Assembly: GCA_016844565.1 (NCBI GenBank)
Contig: JAENJB010000005.1
Span: 1-26,854 of the forward strand
Length of the DNA: 26,854 nucleotides
Source: Dehalococcoidia bacterium
GTDB lineage: Bacteria > Chloroflexota > Dehalococcoidia > JAENJB01
Reading direction: 5' to 3'
The notes under the pieces were generated by a model that did no database searches, was not told the DNA's origin, and saw only the letters and a program-made list of their open reading frames with translations. The position numbers and the translations under genes were made by a program. Of this stretch, positions 20,176-26,854 are shown in pieces (position 1 is the stretch's first letter; every line of letters starts with the position of its first letter).

Positions 20176-20447
20176 CGGAGCATCCCCGCTGTTTCAGCAT
20201 CGGCACGCTTGAATGCCTTCTCGATCTCCTGGATGTCTGAAAGAAACAGCGGGTCCTTGCTTGCTTCCAGATATTGCCGGCGGCGCAGTTCCCGCTTGAA
20301 CCTGGAAATGTAGTCTCTCAGAGCTTCTTCAACCAGGGCGTTCTGTGAACGGATCCCTCTGGCCGATATCACCTCTTTCATCTCAGAGAGTATTCCCTCA
20401 CTCAAGAGGAAGGTTGATTTCTTTTTGGAAGGATTAGTCTGGACCAT
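20172..20447 (-). CDS. Antitoxin of the MazF-type pair (CopG/RHH-like)
   Basis: The 91-aa protein begins at ATG 20447 with AGGAGGTGA 5 bp upstream, an excellent ribosome site that excludes the longer frame. The N-terminal part (KKSTFLLSEGILSEMKEVISARGIRSQNALVEEALRDYI in two parts, about 8-47) follows the strand-helix-helix pattern of ribbon-helix-helix DNA-binding antitoxins. The charged C-terminal half (FKRELRRRQYLEASKDP...) would wrap the toxin. It is expected to repress its own promoter and block the MazF active site. It overlaps mazF by 4 bp. Confidence 0.82.
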   Translation of the reverse strand: MVQTNPSKKKSTFLLSEGILSEMKEVISARGIRSQNALVEEALRDYISRFKRELRRRQYLEASKDPLFLSDIQEIEKAFKRADAETAGMLR

Positions 20448-20468
20448 TTTCGTCACCTCCTGCCTGCG

Positions 20469-20497
20469 ATTATAGCCGGTTATGGCAGAATCAGCAA
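20469..20497 (-). promoter_or_regulatory. Promoter of the antitoxin-toxin operon
   Basis: On the minus strand TTGCTG (20497-20492) is followed after 17 bp by a perfect TATAAT (20474-20469), 21 bp before ATG 20447. The -35 box is weak, consistent with autoregulation. Confidence 0.6.
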
Positions 20498-20575
20498 GCA
20501 AGGAATGGAAGTGCTATTCACCACCTCACGCCGGGGGCTGGTCCTGGCCGGAATGACCGACGGGGGAGACCCTGC

Positions 20576-20604
20576 TTGAGCGAGAAGCCCACTTTGCTTA
20601 TAAT
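20576..20604 (+). promoter_or_regulatory. Promoter of tig (and probably clpP)
   Basis: TTGAGC (20576-20581) and a perfect TATAAT (20599-20604) are 17 bp apart. The expected start near 20611 lies about 37 bp before the trigger factor ATG. Confidence 0.72.
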
Positions 20605-20647
20605 ATACCATCCCAGCGTCAAGTAGAGAGGAACTCCAGTACGAGAG

Positions 20648-21988
20648 ATGAAAGTAACCAGAGACACTCTTGAGAATAGCCAGGTGGTGCTCACCGTCGA
20701 GGTGGAGCCTCCGGAGATGGAGGAGGCCATGACCCATGCCTACCGCCACCTGGTGAAGCGGGCCTCCATACCGGGCTTCCGCAAGGGGAAAACCCCTCGC
20801 TCCATCCTGGAAAACTACCTGGGGAAAGCCGCCTTCCTGGAGGAGGCCATCGAGCACGCCGTTCCCGAGGCCTACAACAAGGCCGTGGAGGAGCAGAAGC
20901 TCGACGCTATCGCCCGCCCGCAGATCGAGGTCACCAGCACCGAACCTATCCGCTTCAAGGCCACGGTAGCCGTCCGCCCGACAGTCACGCTGGGCGACTA
21001 CCGGAGCATCAGGGTCCAGTCACAGGCGACGGAGGTCACCGACCAGGAAATAGACAGGGTAGTCGAGCGCCTGCGCAAAGAGCAGGCTACCTGGCAACCG
21101 GTGGAAAGGGCGGCCCAGCTCGGAGACCTGGTCACGGTGGATATCAAGGCCAGCTCGGGGGATAAGACCGTTCTCGACCAGAAGGGGTTTCAACTGGAGC
21201 TGTCACAGGAATCGACCTTCCCGGCCGCCGGTTTTGCCGACAAGGTGGCTGGCATGAGCAAGGGCGAAGACATGGAGTTCTCTCTGCCTTTGCAAGCGAA
21301 GGCCGGCGAAGAGGCGCAGGAGAGCGCCTTCAAGGTCTCGCTGTCCGAGGTGAAAGAGGGAAAGCTCTCCGAGATCAACGACGACTTCGTCAAGACCCTG
21401 AGCGCCGGGCTTGAAACCCTTGCCGCATTGAGAGAGAGAATAGCTTCCAGTCTGAAGGCCCAGGCCGAAGAAAAGGAGCACCTGCGTGTGCAGAATGCTT
21501 TCCTGGAGGAGGCTGTCAAGTCGTCCACTGTGGTCTATCCGCCCGTCCTGGTGGACTCCGAAATAGAGAACGCCCTCAACGAACAGGCGCGATACTACCA
21601 GCAAGGACGCGACGGTCTGGCGGCCTATCTGAAGAACATCGGCAAGACCGAGGCGGAGGTGAGGGAGGAGCTAAGGCCTCAGGCCGCCTCGCGCGTCGTT
21701 CGCTCTCTCATCCTGAGCAAGATAGCCGAGGAGGAAAAGATAGCGGTCGAGCCGGCGGAGATTGAAGCCGAGATTGAGAGGATGCTCCAGCTCAATCAGG
21801 ACAAGATCGAGGAGAGGCGGAAGTTCCTCAACCAGCCCGCCACCCGCGGCTCCATAGAAAGGGCCATATTCAACCGCAAGGCGGTGGAGCGCCTGGAGCA
21901 AATAGCCAGAGGTGAGACGCTGGAACTGAAGGCGGCGGCGGAAAGCGCCAGTGGAGTGAGAACAGAGAGCAAGGAGAGCATTGGCTAG
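20648..21988 (+). CDS. tig: Trigger factor, ribosome-associated chaperone and prolyl isomerase
   Basis: The 446-aa protein has the normal trigger factor length and domain order. The N-terminal ribosome-binding domain carries the signature IPGFRKGKTP (41-50); a central FKBP-type peptidyl-prolyl isomerase domain spans about 150-240 (AQLGDLVTVDIKAS, FSLPLQAKAGEEAQ), and a long helical C-terminal chaperone domain follows. It binds nascent chains at the ribosome exit. Its neighbour clpP follows after 141 bp, the classic tig-clpP order. The gap is filled by a family A palindromic element, so coupling may be by read-through only. A weak GAGAG ribosome site lies just before ATG 20648. Confidence 0.96.
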   Translation: MKVTRDTLENSQVVLTVEVEPPEMEEAMTHAYRHLVKRASIPGFRKGKTPRSILENYLGKAAFLEEAIEHAVPEAYNKAVEEQKLDAIARPQIEVTSTEPIRFKATVAVRPTVTLGDYRSIRVQSQATEVTDQEIDRVVERLRKEQATWQPVERAAQLGDLVTVDIKASSGDKTVLDQKGFQLELSQESTFPAAGFADKVAGMSKGEDMEFSLPLQAKAGEEAQESAFKVSLSEVKEGKLSEINDDFVKTLSAGLETLAALRERIASSLKAQAEEKEHLRVQNAFLEEAVKSSTVVYPPVLVDSEIENALNEQARYYQQGRDGLAAYLKNIGKTEAEVREELRPQAASRVVRSLILSKIAEEEKIAVEPAEIEAEIERMLQLNQDKIEERRKFLNQPATRGSIERAIFNRKAVERLEQIARGETLELKAAAESASGVRTESKESIG

Positions 21989-21990
21989 CC

Positions 21991-22087
21991 CGTCATTGCG
22001 AGGCACGAAGTGCCGAAGCAATCTCATACGGTACTAGTGGCTCAGAGATTGCTTCGCCCTCCCGACCGGTCGGGACTCGCAATGACA
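21991..22087. repeat. Complete TGTCATTGCGAG-type palindromic element (family A) between tig and clpP
   Basis: Ends CGTCATTGCGAG and CTCGCAATGACA are inverted repeats. GAAGCAATCTC and GAGATTGCTTC form the inner pair, with small hairpins (GGCACGAAGTGCC; CCCGACCGGTCGGG). It is 97 bp long, and its right end touches the clpP leader. Confidence 0.85.
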
Positions 22088-22129
22088 GGTGGGGCGAGGT
22101 AAATGAAAAATCCAGGTGAGAGGTACGAC

Positions 22130-22792
22130 ATGAGTATGAGGCCAGAGAACGTCATCCCGATGGTTATCGAGAGTGGGGCGAGGGGGGAACGGGCCCACAA
22201 CTCCCTTTATCCCCCAACGGTCATCGAGAGCGGGGCGCGGGGGGAGCGGGCCTACGACATCTACTCCCTGCTGCTGAAGGAACGGATAGTCTTTCTTGGT
22301 TCTCCCATCAACGACCAGGTAGCTAACCTCATCGTCGCCCAACTTCTCTATCTGGAAAGGGAAGACCCGGAGAAGGACATCAGCCTCTATCTCCATTGCC
22401 CGGGAGGGATAATCAGCGCGGGGCTGGCCATTTACGACACCATGCAACTCATCCGTCCCGATGTTTCCACCATCTGCGTGGGGTTAGCCGCCAGCATGGG
22501 CACTCTCCTCCTCTGCGCCGGCGCCAAGGGAAAGCGCTACGCCCTGCCCAATGCCACCATCCACATGCACCAGGCCATAGGGGGCGCCCAGGGACAAGCG
22601 TCAGATATCGAAATCGCCGCCCGCGAGATACTGCGCATCCAGGAAAAGATACGGGGCATCATCGCCCACCACACCGGCCAGCCGACGGAGAAGGTAGCCC
22701 GAGACTCCGACCGCGATTTCTATCTCACCGCCGAGCACGCAGTGGAATACGGGCTGATTGATGAAATACTGACCAAGCCGCCGAAGAAGTAA
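22130..22792 (+). CDS. clpP: ATP-dependent Clp protease proteolytic subunit with duplicated N-terminal segment
   Basis: The 220-aa peptidase has the full catalytic triad: Ser122 in GLAASMGTLL, His147 in TIHMHQAIGG and Asp196 in DRDFYLTAEHAVEYGLID. It forms the barrel that degrades proteins fed by a Clp ATPase. The N terminus is odd: VIESGARGERA occurs twice (12-22 and 31-41), with a period of 19 residues and 57 bp. Only the second copy is in the normal place before YDIY. This segment makes the axial loops that gate entry and contact the ATPase. ATG 22130 is chosen for its AGAGGT site 5 bp upstream; ATG 22103 is in frame. No clpX follows. Confidence 0.94.
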   Translation: MSMRPENVIPMVIESGARGERAHNSLYPPTVIESGARGERAYDIYSLLLKERIVFLGSPINDQVANLIVAQLLYLEREDPEKDISLYLHCPGGIISAGLAIYDTMQLIRPDVSTICVGLAASMGTLLLCAGAKGKRYALPNATIHMHQAIGGAQGQASDIEIAAREILRIQEKIRGIIAHHTGQPTEKVARDSDRDFYLTAEHAVEYGLIDEILTKPPKK

Positions 22793-22802
22793 GATACGAT
22801 AA

Positions 22803-22898
22803 TGTCATCCTGAGGCCATCCGCCCGCCTTTATCCGCCCCCCCACCCACATACTGGGGCGGATTCTTCGGCCCGATTGCATCGGGACTCAGAATGACA
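22803..22898. repeat. TGTCATCCTGAG-variant palindromic element
   Basis: The ends TGTCATCCTGAG and CTCAGAATGACA are imperfect inverted repeats. Inner GGCGGATTCTTCGG and CCCGATTGCATCGGG form hairpins. It is a relative of family A with a different end sequence, 96 bp, between clpP and hyuA. Confidence 0.7.
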
Positions 22899-22931
22899 GA
22901 GAAGTCGAGAGAAACAGCCCAGGAGAGGTTG

Positions 22932-25034
22932 ATGTCCTGCATCATAGCGGTGGACACAGGGGGGACCTTCAGCGACTGCGTCATCATGAAGAGCGACGGC
23001 GAGTTGCTTTGGGGCAAGTCTCCCTCCACCCCGAAGGACTTCTCCCTCGGCGTCATCAACTCCGTCCGGAGCGCCTGCGAGGCCGCCGGCCTCTCCTGGA
23101 GGGAAGTGCTGAAGGATACTTCTCTTTTCCTCCACGGTACCACCGTCTCCACCAACGCCTTCCTCACCCGTAGAGGAGCCCGTGTCGGGCTGCTGACCAC
23201 CAAAGGGCACGAAGACGCCATCATCATCGGGCGCGTGCATCAGAAGGTGGCCGGGCTGGTTGAGGAAGAGCTCATCAACGTGGCACGGTTGCGCAAGGCG
23301 GTGCCCGTGGTGCCCCGGCCTTTCATCAAGGGCATCACCGAGCGCCTGGACTGGCAAGGGAAAGTGGTAGTGGCCCTCAACGAAGAGGAGGTGCGCCAGT
23401 CCGTCCGGGACCTCGTGGAGCAAGGCATCGAATCCGTCGCCATCTGCTTCCTGTGGTCCTTCGCTAACCCCGTCCATGAAAGGAAGGCCAGGGACCTGGT
23501 CCGCGAACTGTATCCGGACCTGTTCGTCACCATCTCCAGCGAGCTGGCGCCGGTCATCAAGGAGTACGAGCGAGTGGCCACCACGGCGCTCAACGCCTAT
23601 CTCAGCCCGGTAACCTCGCGCTACCTCTCCCGCCTCAGTCAGCGCCTCGCCGGGTATGGCTATAAGAAAGACCTCGGGATTATGAGCTGCTCCGGAGGAA
23701 TCGTCTCCTCCGATGAAGCCGGACACAAATCGGTGTTCACTCTCTCCTCCGGGCCGGTGGGCGGCGCCATCGGCGCCGCCGTGCTCGGCGGCAAGCTGGG
23801 CATGCCCAACATCATCACCAGCGATGTGGGCGGCACCAGCTTCGACGTGGGACTGATAGTAGACAACCAGTTCCAGTTCGCCACCGCGCCGGTGGCCGGC
23901 CAGTACCACGTGCTAACCCCCATGGTCGACATAGTGTCCATAGGAGCAGGCGCCGGAAGCATCGCCTGGATCGAGCCCAAGACCGGCGCCCTGAAAGTCG
24001 GCCCGCAGAGCGCCGGCGCCGAACCGGGACCGGTCTGCTACGACCACGGGGGCACGGAGCCCGCGGTGGGCGACGCCGACCTCGTGCTCGGCAGGCTGGA
24101 CGCCGACTACTTCCTCGGCGGTCGGATGAAACTGAATCGCGAAAAGGCCGTCAAGGCCATCCGGGAGAGGATTGCCCGGCCGCTGAAGATGGATGTCCAC
24201 GAGGCGGCCATGGCCATTCTGGACATCGTGGACTCCCACATGGCAGATCTAGTGAGGAAGGTGACCGTCGGAAGGGGCTACGACCCGCGCCACTTCGTGC
24301 TTCTCAGCTTTGGCGGCGCCGGCCCCACCCATGTCGGCGCCTACGCCAGGGACGTGGGCGTGAAGATGGCGCTGGTGCCGCAGACCGCCGCCGTTTTCTC
24401 CGCTTTTGGCATCGCCGGGGCAGACATGGTCTACGTGAGGGAAATCTCCGACCCGATGATTATGCCCGGCAAGCCGGCTAGAATGAACAAGCATTTCACC
24501 CGGCTGGAGCGGGAGATAATGGAAAGACTGCAGCGGGACGGCTTCCCAGATGAAGACATCGTGCTCAGCCGGCAACTGGAGATGAGATACCGCCGCCAGG
24601 TGCACGGCATCTACTGCCCGGCGCCGGCGAAGGCCCTCCGTTCCGATGACATAGAGGTGCTTATCGAGAACTTCAATGAGCTATACGAACAGAAGTATGG
24701 GGAAGGCACCGCCTACAAAGAGGCCGGCGTTGAGGCCACCACCTTCCGGGTCACCGGGACCGGCAAGAGGGTCAAACCGGCACTGGTCCAGTACCCCAAA
24801 GCCGGAAAGAAGCCGTCCACCGCCCAAAAAGGGGAGCGGAAGGTATATTTCAGAGAGACCGGGGGCTTCATCGACTGTCCGGTGTATTCCTGCGAGAAAC
24901 TCCGGCCCGGCAACATCGTCCCCGGGCCGGCCATCATCGAACGGGTCGACACGACACTGGTGGTGCACCCCGGGCAACAGGTCGAGGTGGACCCGTATTT
25001 GAACCTTTATCTCAAGATGGGAGACAGGGGATGA
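22932..25034 (+). CDS. Hydantoinase/oxoprolinase A-type subunit (HyuA family)
   Basis: The 700-aa protein has the ASKHA ATPase-like layout of N-methylhydantoinase A / 5-oxoprolinase: IIAVDTGGTFSDCVI at the N terminus, FLHGTTVSTNAFLTRRGARVG, the central SSGPVGGAIGAAVLGG and SDVGGTSFDVGLI, and a C-terminal beta-rich part with GPAIIERVDTTLVVHPGQ. The family opens cyclic amides with ATP or, as in acetone carboxylase beta subunits, phosphorylates a substrate; specificity cannot be told here. ATG 22932 follows AGGAGAGG; an in-frame ATG at 22893 falls inside the upstream repeat. The partner subunit gene follows after a palindromic element. Confidence 0.92.
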   Translation: MSCIIAVDTGGTFSDCVIMKSDGELLWGKSPSTPKDFSLGVINSVRSACEAAGLSWREVLKDTSLFLHGTTVSTNAFLTRRGARVGLLTTKGHEDAIIIGRVHQKVAGLVEEELINVARLRKAVPVVPRPFIKGITERLDWQGKVVVALNEEEVRQSVRDLVEQGIESVAICFLWSFANPVHERKARDLVRELYPDLFVTISSELAPVIKEYERVATTALNAYLSPVTSRYLSRLSQRLAGYGYKKDLGIMSCSGGIVSSDEAGHKSVFTLSSGPVGGAIGAAVLGGKLGMPNIITSDVGGTSFDVGLIVDNQFQFATAPVAGQYHVLTPMVDIVSIGAGAGSIAWIEPKTGALKVGPQSAGAEPGPVCYDHGGTEPAVGDADLVLGRLDADYFLGGRMKLNREKAVKAIRERIARPLKMDVHEAAMAILDIVDSHMADLVRKVTVGRGYDPRHFVLLSFGGAGPTHVGAYARDVGVKMALVPQTAAVFSAFGIAGADMVYVREISDPMIMPGKPARMNKHFTRLEREIMERLQRDGFPDEDIVLSRQLEMRYRRQVHGIYCPAPAKALRSDDIEVLIENFNELYEQKYGEGTAYKEAGVEATTFRVTGTGKRVKPALVQYPKAGKKPSTAQKGERKVYFRETGGFIDCPVYSCEKLRPGNIVPGPAIIERVDTTLVVHPGQQVEVDPYLNLYLKMGDRG

Positions 25035-25038
25035 GTTA

Positions 25039-25147
25039 TGTCATTGCGAGCCCATTGGCGATTGCCAAGGGCGAAGCAATCTCTACGCCCCTAGTGCCGC
25101 TGAGATTGCTTCGTCGTCCCGCCTCCGGCGGACTCCTCGCAATGACA
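25039..25147. repeat. Complete TGTCATTGCGAG-type palindromic element (family A) inside the hyuA-hyuB gap
   Basis: Ends TGTCATTGCGAG and CTCGCAATGACA are perfect 12-bp inverted repeats. GAAGCAATCTC and GAGATTGCTTC form the inner pair, with arm hairpins around TTGGCGATTGCCAA and CCGCCTCCGGCGG. It is 109 bp, the longest copy here, and separates two subunit genes that normally sit close together. Confidence 0.88.
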
Positions 25148-25173
25148 GATGACCTCAAGATGGAAGAAAAGCA

Positions 25174-26854
25174 ATGACCTTCTTTGAAAAAGCGGGAATC
25201 GACCCGGTCACCTTCGAGATCCTGAGGCACCGGCTCTTCGCCATCAACGATGAGGCAGCGGCCACCCTGAGGCTAGTGTCCGGCTCCCCGGTGGCCAATG
25301 AGGCCTATGACTTCAACACCGGCGTCATGGACGCCTCCGGAGGCGTCTTCGTCCTCGGCATCTACATCGGCATCCACTCCATCTCCCTGGAGCACGTGGT
25401 CAAGTACATCCTGGCGGAGTACCGCGACAACCCGGGCATATCTCCGGGCGACATGTTCCTCTGCAACGACCCGTACTATGGGGCGATGCATCAGAGCGAT
25501 GTGGTGTGCGTGTCCCCCGTCTTCTACGGAAAGGAACTGGTCGCCTGGACCGGGGCGGCCATCCACCAGGTGGACGTGGGCGGATCCGTCCGCGGTAGCC
25601 AGTGCAGCCTGGGGGCCGAGTCCATCTTTCAAGAAGCCACTCCCATCCCGCCGATCAAGCTGGTGGAAAAGGGCGTGGTGAGGAAGGACCTGAAGCAGGA
25701 GTATCTCAGGCACTCCCGCATGCCCCAGGTGGTGGAGTTGGACCTGCGGGCCAAGATCGCCGCTAATAACACCGCCCGGAGGCGGATCGAAGAGCTCGTC
25801 AACGAGTACGGACTGGAAACCGTCAGGAAGGTCATCGCCGCCATCAGCGACTATACCGAACTGATGTTCCGCGAGCGCCTGAAGGATCTTCCCGATGGCT
25901 CATGGAAGCACCATTACTACATGGAATACCAGGACAAGGTCTACCCCTGCTACATGACCCTCACCAAGAAGGGCGAGAAACTGGTCTTCGATTTCACGGG
26001 AACGGCCAAACAGGCGCCGGCGGTGATCAACTGCACCCTCCCCGGCGCCAGAGGAGGCATCCTGGTAGCCCTGCTGCAGTATCTCTGCTACGACATTCCT
26101 TGGTCGCCGGCGGGTATTGAACGCACCATTGAGGTCATCGCCGAACCGGGGACCCTGGTCAACGCCACCTGGCCGGCGGGCATGGGTAAGTCCACCACGG
26201 GAGGCATACAGGCGGCGATACAGCTTTCCGCCATCTGCCTGGCGAAGATGCTCGCCGCCAGCGAGAAGTACGAGGACCGCCTCATGGCTGGCTGGATAGG
26301 CGGCTTCGGCACCCAGGAGCTCTTCGGCGCCGACCAGCGCGGCGACCCCTTCGGCGCCGTTTTTCTGGAGTCCATGGTGGGCGGAAGCGGCGCATCGAGC
26401 ATCGCTGATGGTGTAGATACCGGCGGCATGCTCCACAGCATTGCCTGCTGCAAGGCCAACGTGGAGACCTACGAGTTCCGCTATCCGGTGCTCTATCTTT
26501 ACAGCCGCCAGCAGACGGACTCCGGCGGCGCCGGAAAGTTCCGCGGCGGTATGGGCTTCAGTGCCATGTACATGTCCTACGGCGTCAAGGAGATACCGTG
26601 GTGCTTGATGCTGAGGTTCAGCCCGGAGAGCGCCGAGGCCACCGGCGTGGTCGGCGGCTACCCCGGCGGCAGCAGCGTCTTCGCCTTCAAACGCAAGTCC
26701 AACATACGGAAGCTGTTTGAGAAGGGCTCGATGCCCGGCAGCCTGGATGACATCGAGGGCAAGCTGGAGTTGCCGCCCGCGGCCCACATAACCAAGCTGA
26801 GCAGGGACGATGTATGGATCAGACAGAATGATGGCGGAGGCGGCTACGGGGACC
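25174..26854 (+). CDS. Hydantoinase/oxoprolinase B-type subunit (HyuB family), 3' end outside window
   Basis: From ATG 25174, 560 codons are open to the window edge. The start DPVTFEILRHRLFAINDEAA is the standard opening of N-methylhydantoinase B-type proteins. GDMFLCNDPYYGAMHQSDV, the TGAAIHQVDVGG segment and DSGGAGKFRGGMGF are further family motifs. The sequence ends at GGGGYGD, close to the usual C-terminal motif, so only a few tens of residues are probably missing. With the A subunit it forms an ATP-dependent cyclic-amide hydrolase or related enzyme. GGAAGA (25162-25167) serves as ribosome site. Confidence 0.92.
   Translation, partial: MTFFEKAGIDPVTFEILRHRLFAINDEAAATLRLVSGSPVANEAYDFNTGVMDASGGVFVLGIYIGIHSISLEHVVKYILAEYRDNPGISPGDMFLCNDPYYGAMHQSDVVCVSPVFYGKELVAWTGAAIHQVDVGGSVRGSQCSLGAESIFQEATPIPPIKLVEKGVVRKDLKQEYLRHSRMPQVVELDLRAKIAANNTARRRIEELVNEYGLETVRKVIAAISDYTELMFRERLKDLPDGSWKHHYYMEYQDKVYPCYMTLTKKGEKLVFDFTGTAKQAPAVINCTLPGARGGILVALLQYLCYDIPWSPAGIERTIEVIAEPGTLVNATWPAGMGKSTTGGIQAAIQLSAICLAKMLAASEKYEDRLMAGWIGGFGTQELFGADQRGDPFGAVFLESMVGGSGASSIADGVDTGGMLHSIACCKANVETYEFRYPVLYLYSRQQTDSGGAGKFRGGMGFSAMYMSYGVKEIPWCLMLRFSPESAEATGVVGGYPGGSSVFAFKRKSNIRKLFEKGSMPGSLDDIEGKLELPPAAHITKLSRDDVWIRQNDGGGGYGD

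Noticed and set aside
22830..23909. 359-codon open frame antisense to hyuA
   Set aside because: It starts in the upstream repeat's complement and mirrors hyuA codon bias. It has no domain and no plausible start.

Overview
The window reads as a GC-rich chromosomal segment of an anaerobic bacterium. The gene content (W/Mo aldehyde:ferredoxin oxidoreductase, UbiD decarboxylase, hydantoinase A/B, DUF1616 membrane protein, SHOCT miniproteins, an archaeal-type riboflavin kinase) is what I would expect of a Chloroflexota/Dehalococcoidia-like lineage. This placement is inference: there is no rRNA or other phylogenetic marker, and no tRNA was seen.

Region 1 (1-6660, + strand). After the 3' tail of an unidentified membrane protein, a strong promoter with a perfect 20-bp palindrome leads into an ArsR-type regulator. 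A run of sulfur, metal and redox genes follows: a DsrE-like sulfur carrier, a small two-cluster ferredoxin, an ICMT-like membrane methyltransferase, a short coiled-coil protein, an SQR-like flavoprotein, four small proteins sharing a C-terminal SHOCT motif (one only 52 aa), a Met/Gly-rich lipoprotein with two PepSY-like repeats, and a NifS/IscS cysteine desulfurase. I read it as an ArsR-controlled sulfur/metal handling island.

Region 2 (6675-10711). A minus-strand pair (small unknown protein, nitroreductase) has its own promoter. Divergent from it are queF (queuosine pathway) and a gene fusing an FMN-binding split-barrel domain to a MenA/UbiA prenyltransferase. mscL follows, carrying an unusual C-terminal zinc ribbon.

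Region 3 (10712-19151, all minus strand). In transcription order: DUF1616 membrane protein, a geranylgeranyl-reductase-type flavoprotein broken by a 26-bp duplication, a four-cluster ferredoxin, an AOR-family tungsten enzyme, a TrmFO/GidA-like flavoprotein with an extra Cys cluster, a UbiD decarboxylase and a CTP-dependent riboflavin kinase. From the ferredoxin gene onward each intergenic space holds short palindromic repeat elements. The set suggests anaerobic oxidation/reduction and (de)carboxylation of an unidentified carboxylic, aldehyde or aromatic substrate with dedicated flavin supply.

Region 4 (19165-20501). A patch of repeat debris contains one orphan type I-C-like CRISPR repeat with no cas genes. 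Next to it is a toxin-antitoxin island: RHH-type antitoxin, MazF/PemK toxin, a 3' remnant that looks like an MntA nucleotidyltransferase, and HepT.

Region 5 (20576-26854, + strand). A consensus-like promoter precedes tig (trigger factor), then clpP with an in-frame duplication of its N-terminal axial segment, then hyuA and a 3'-incomplete hyuB separated by a 109-bp palindromic element.
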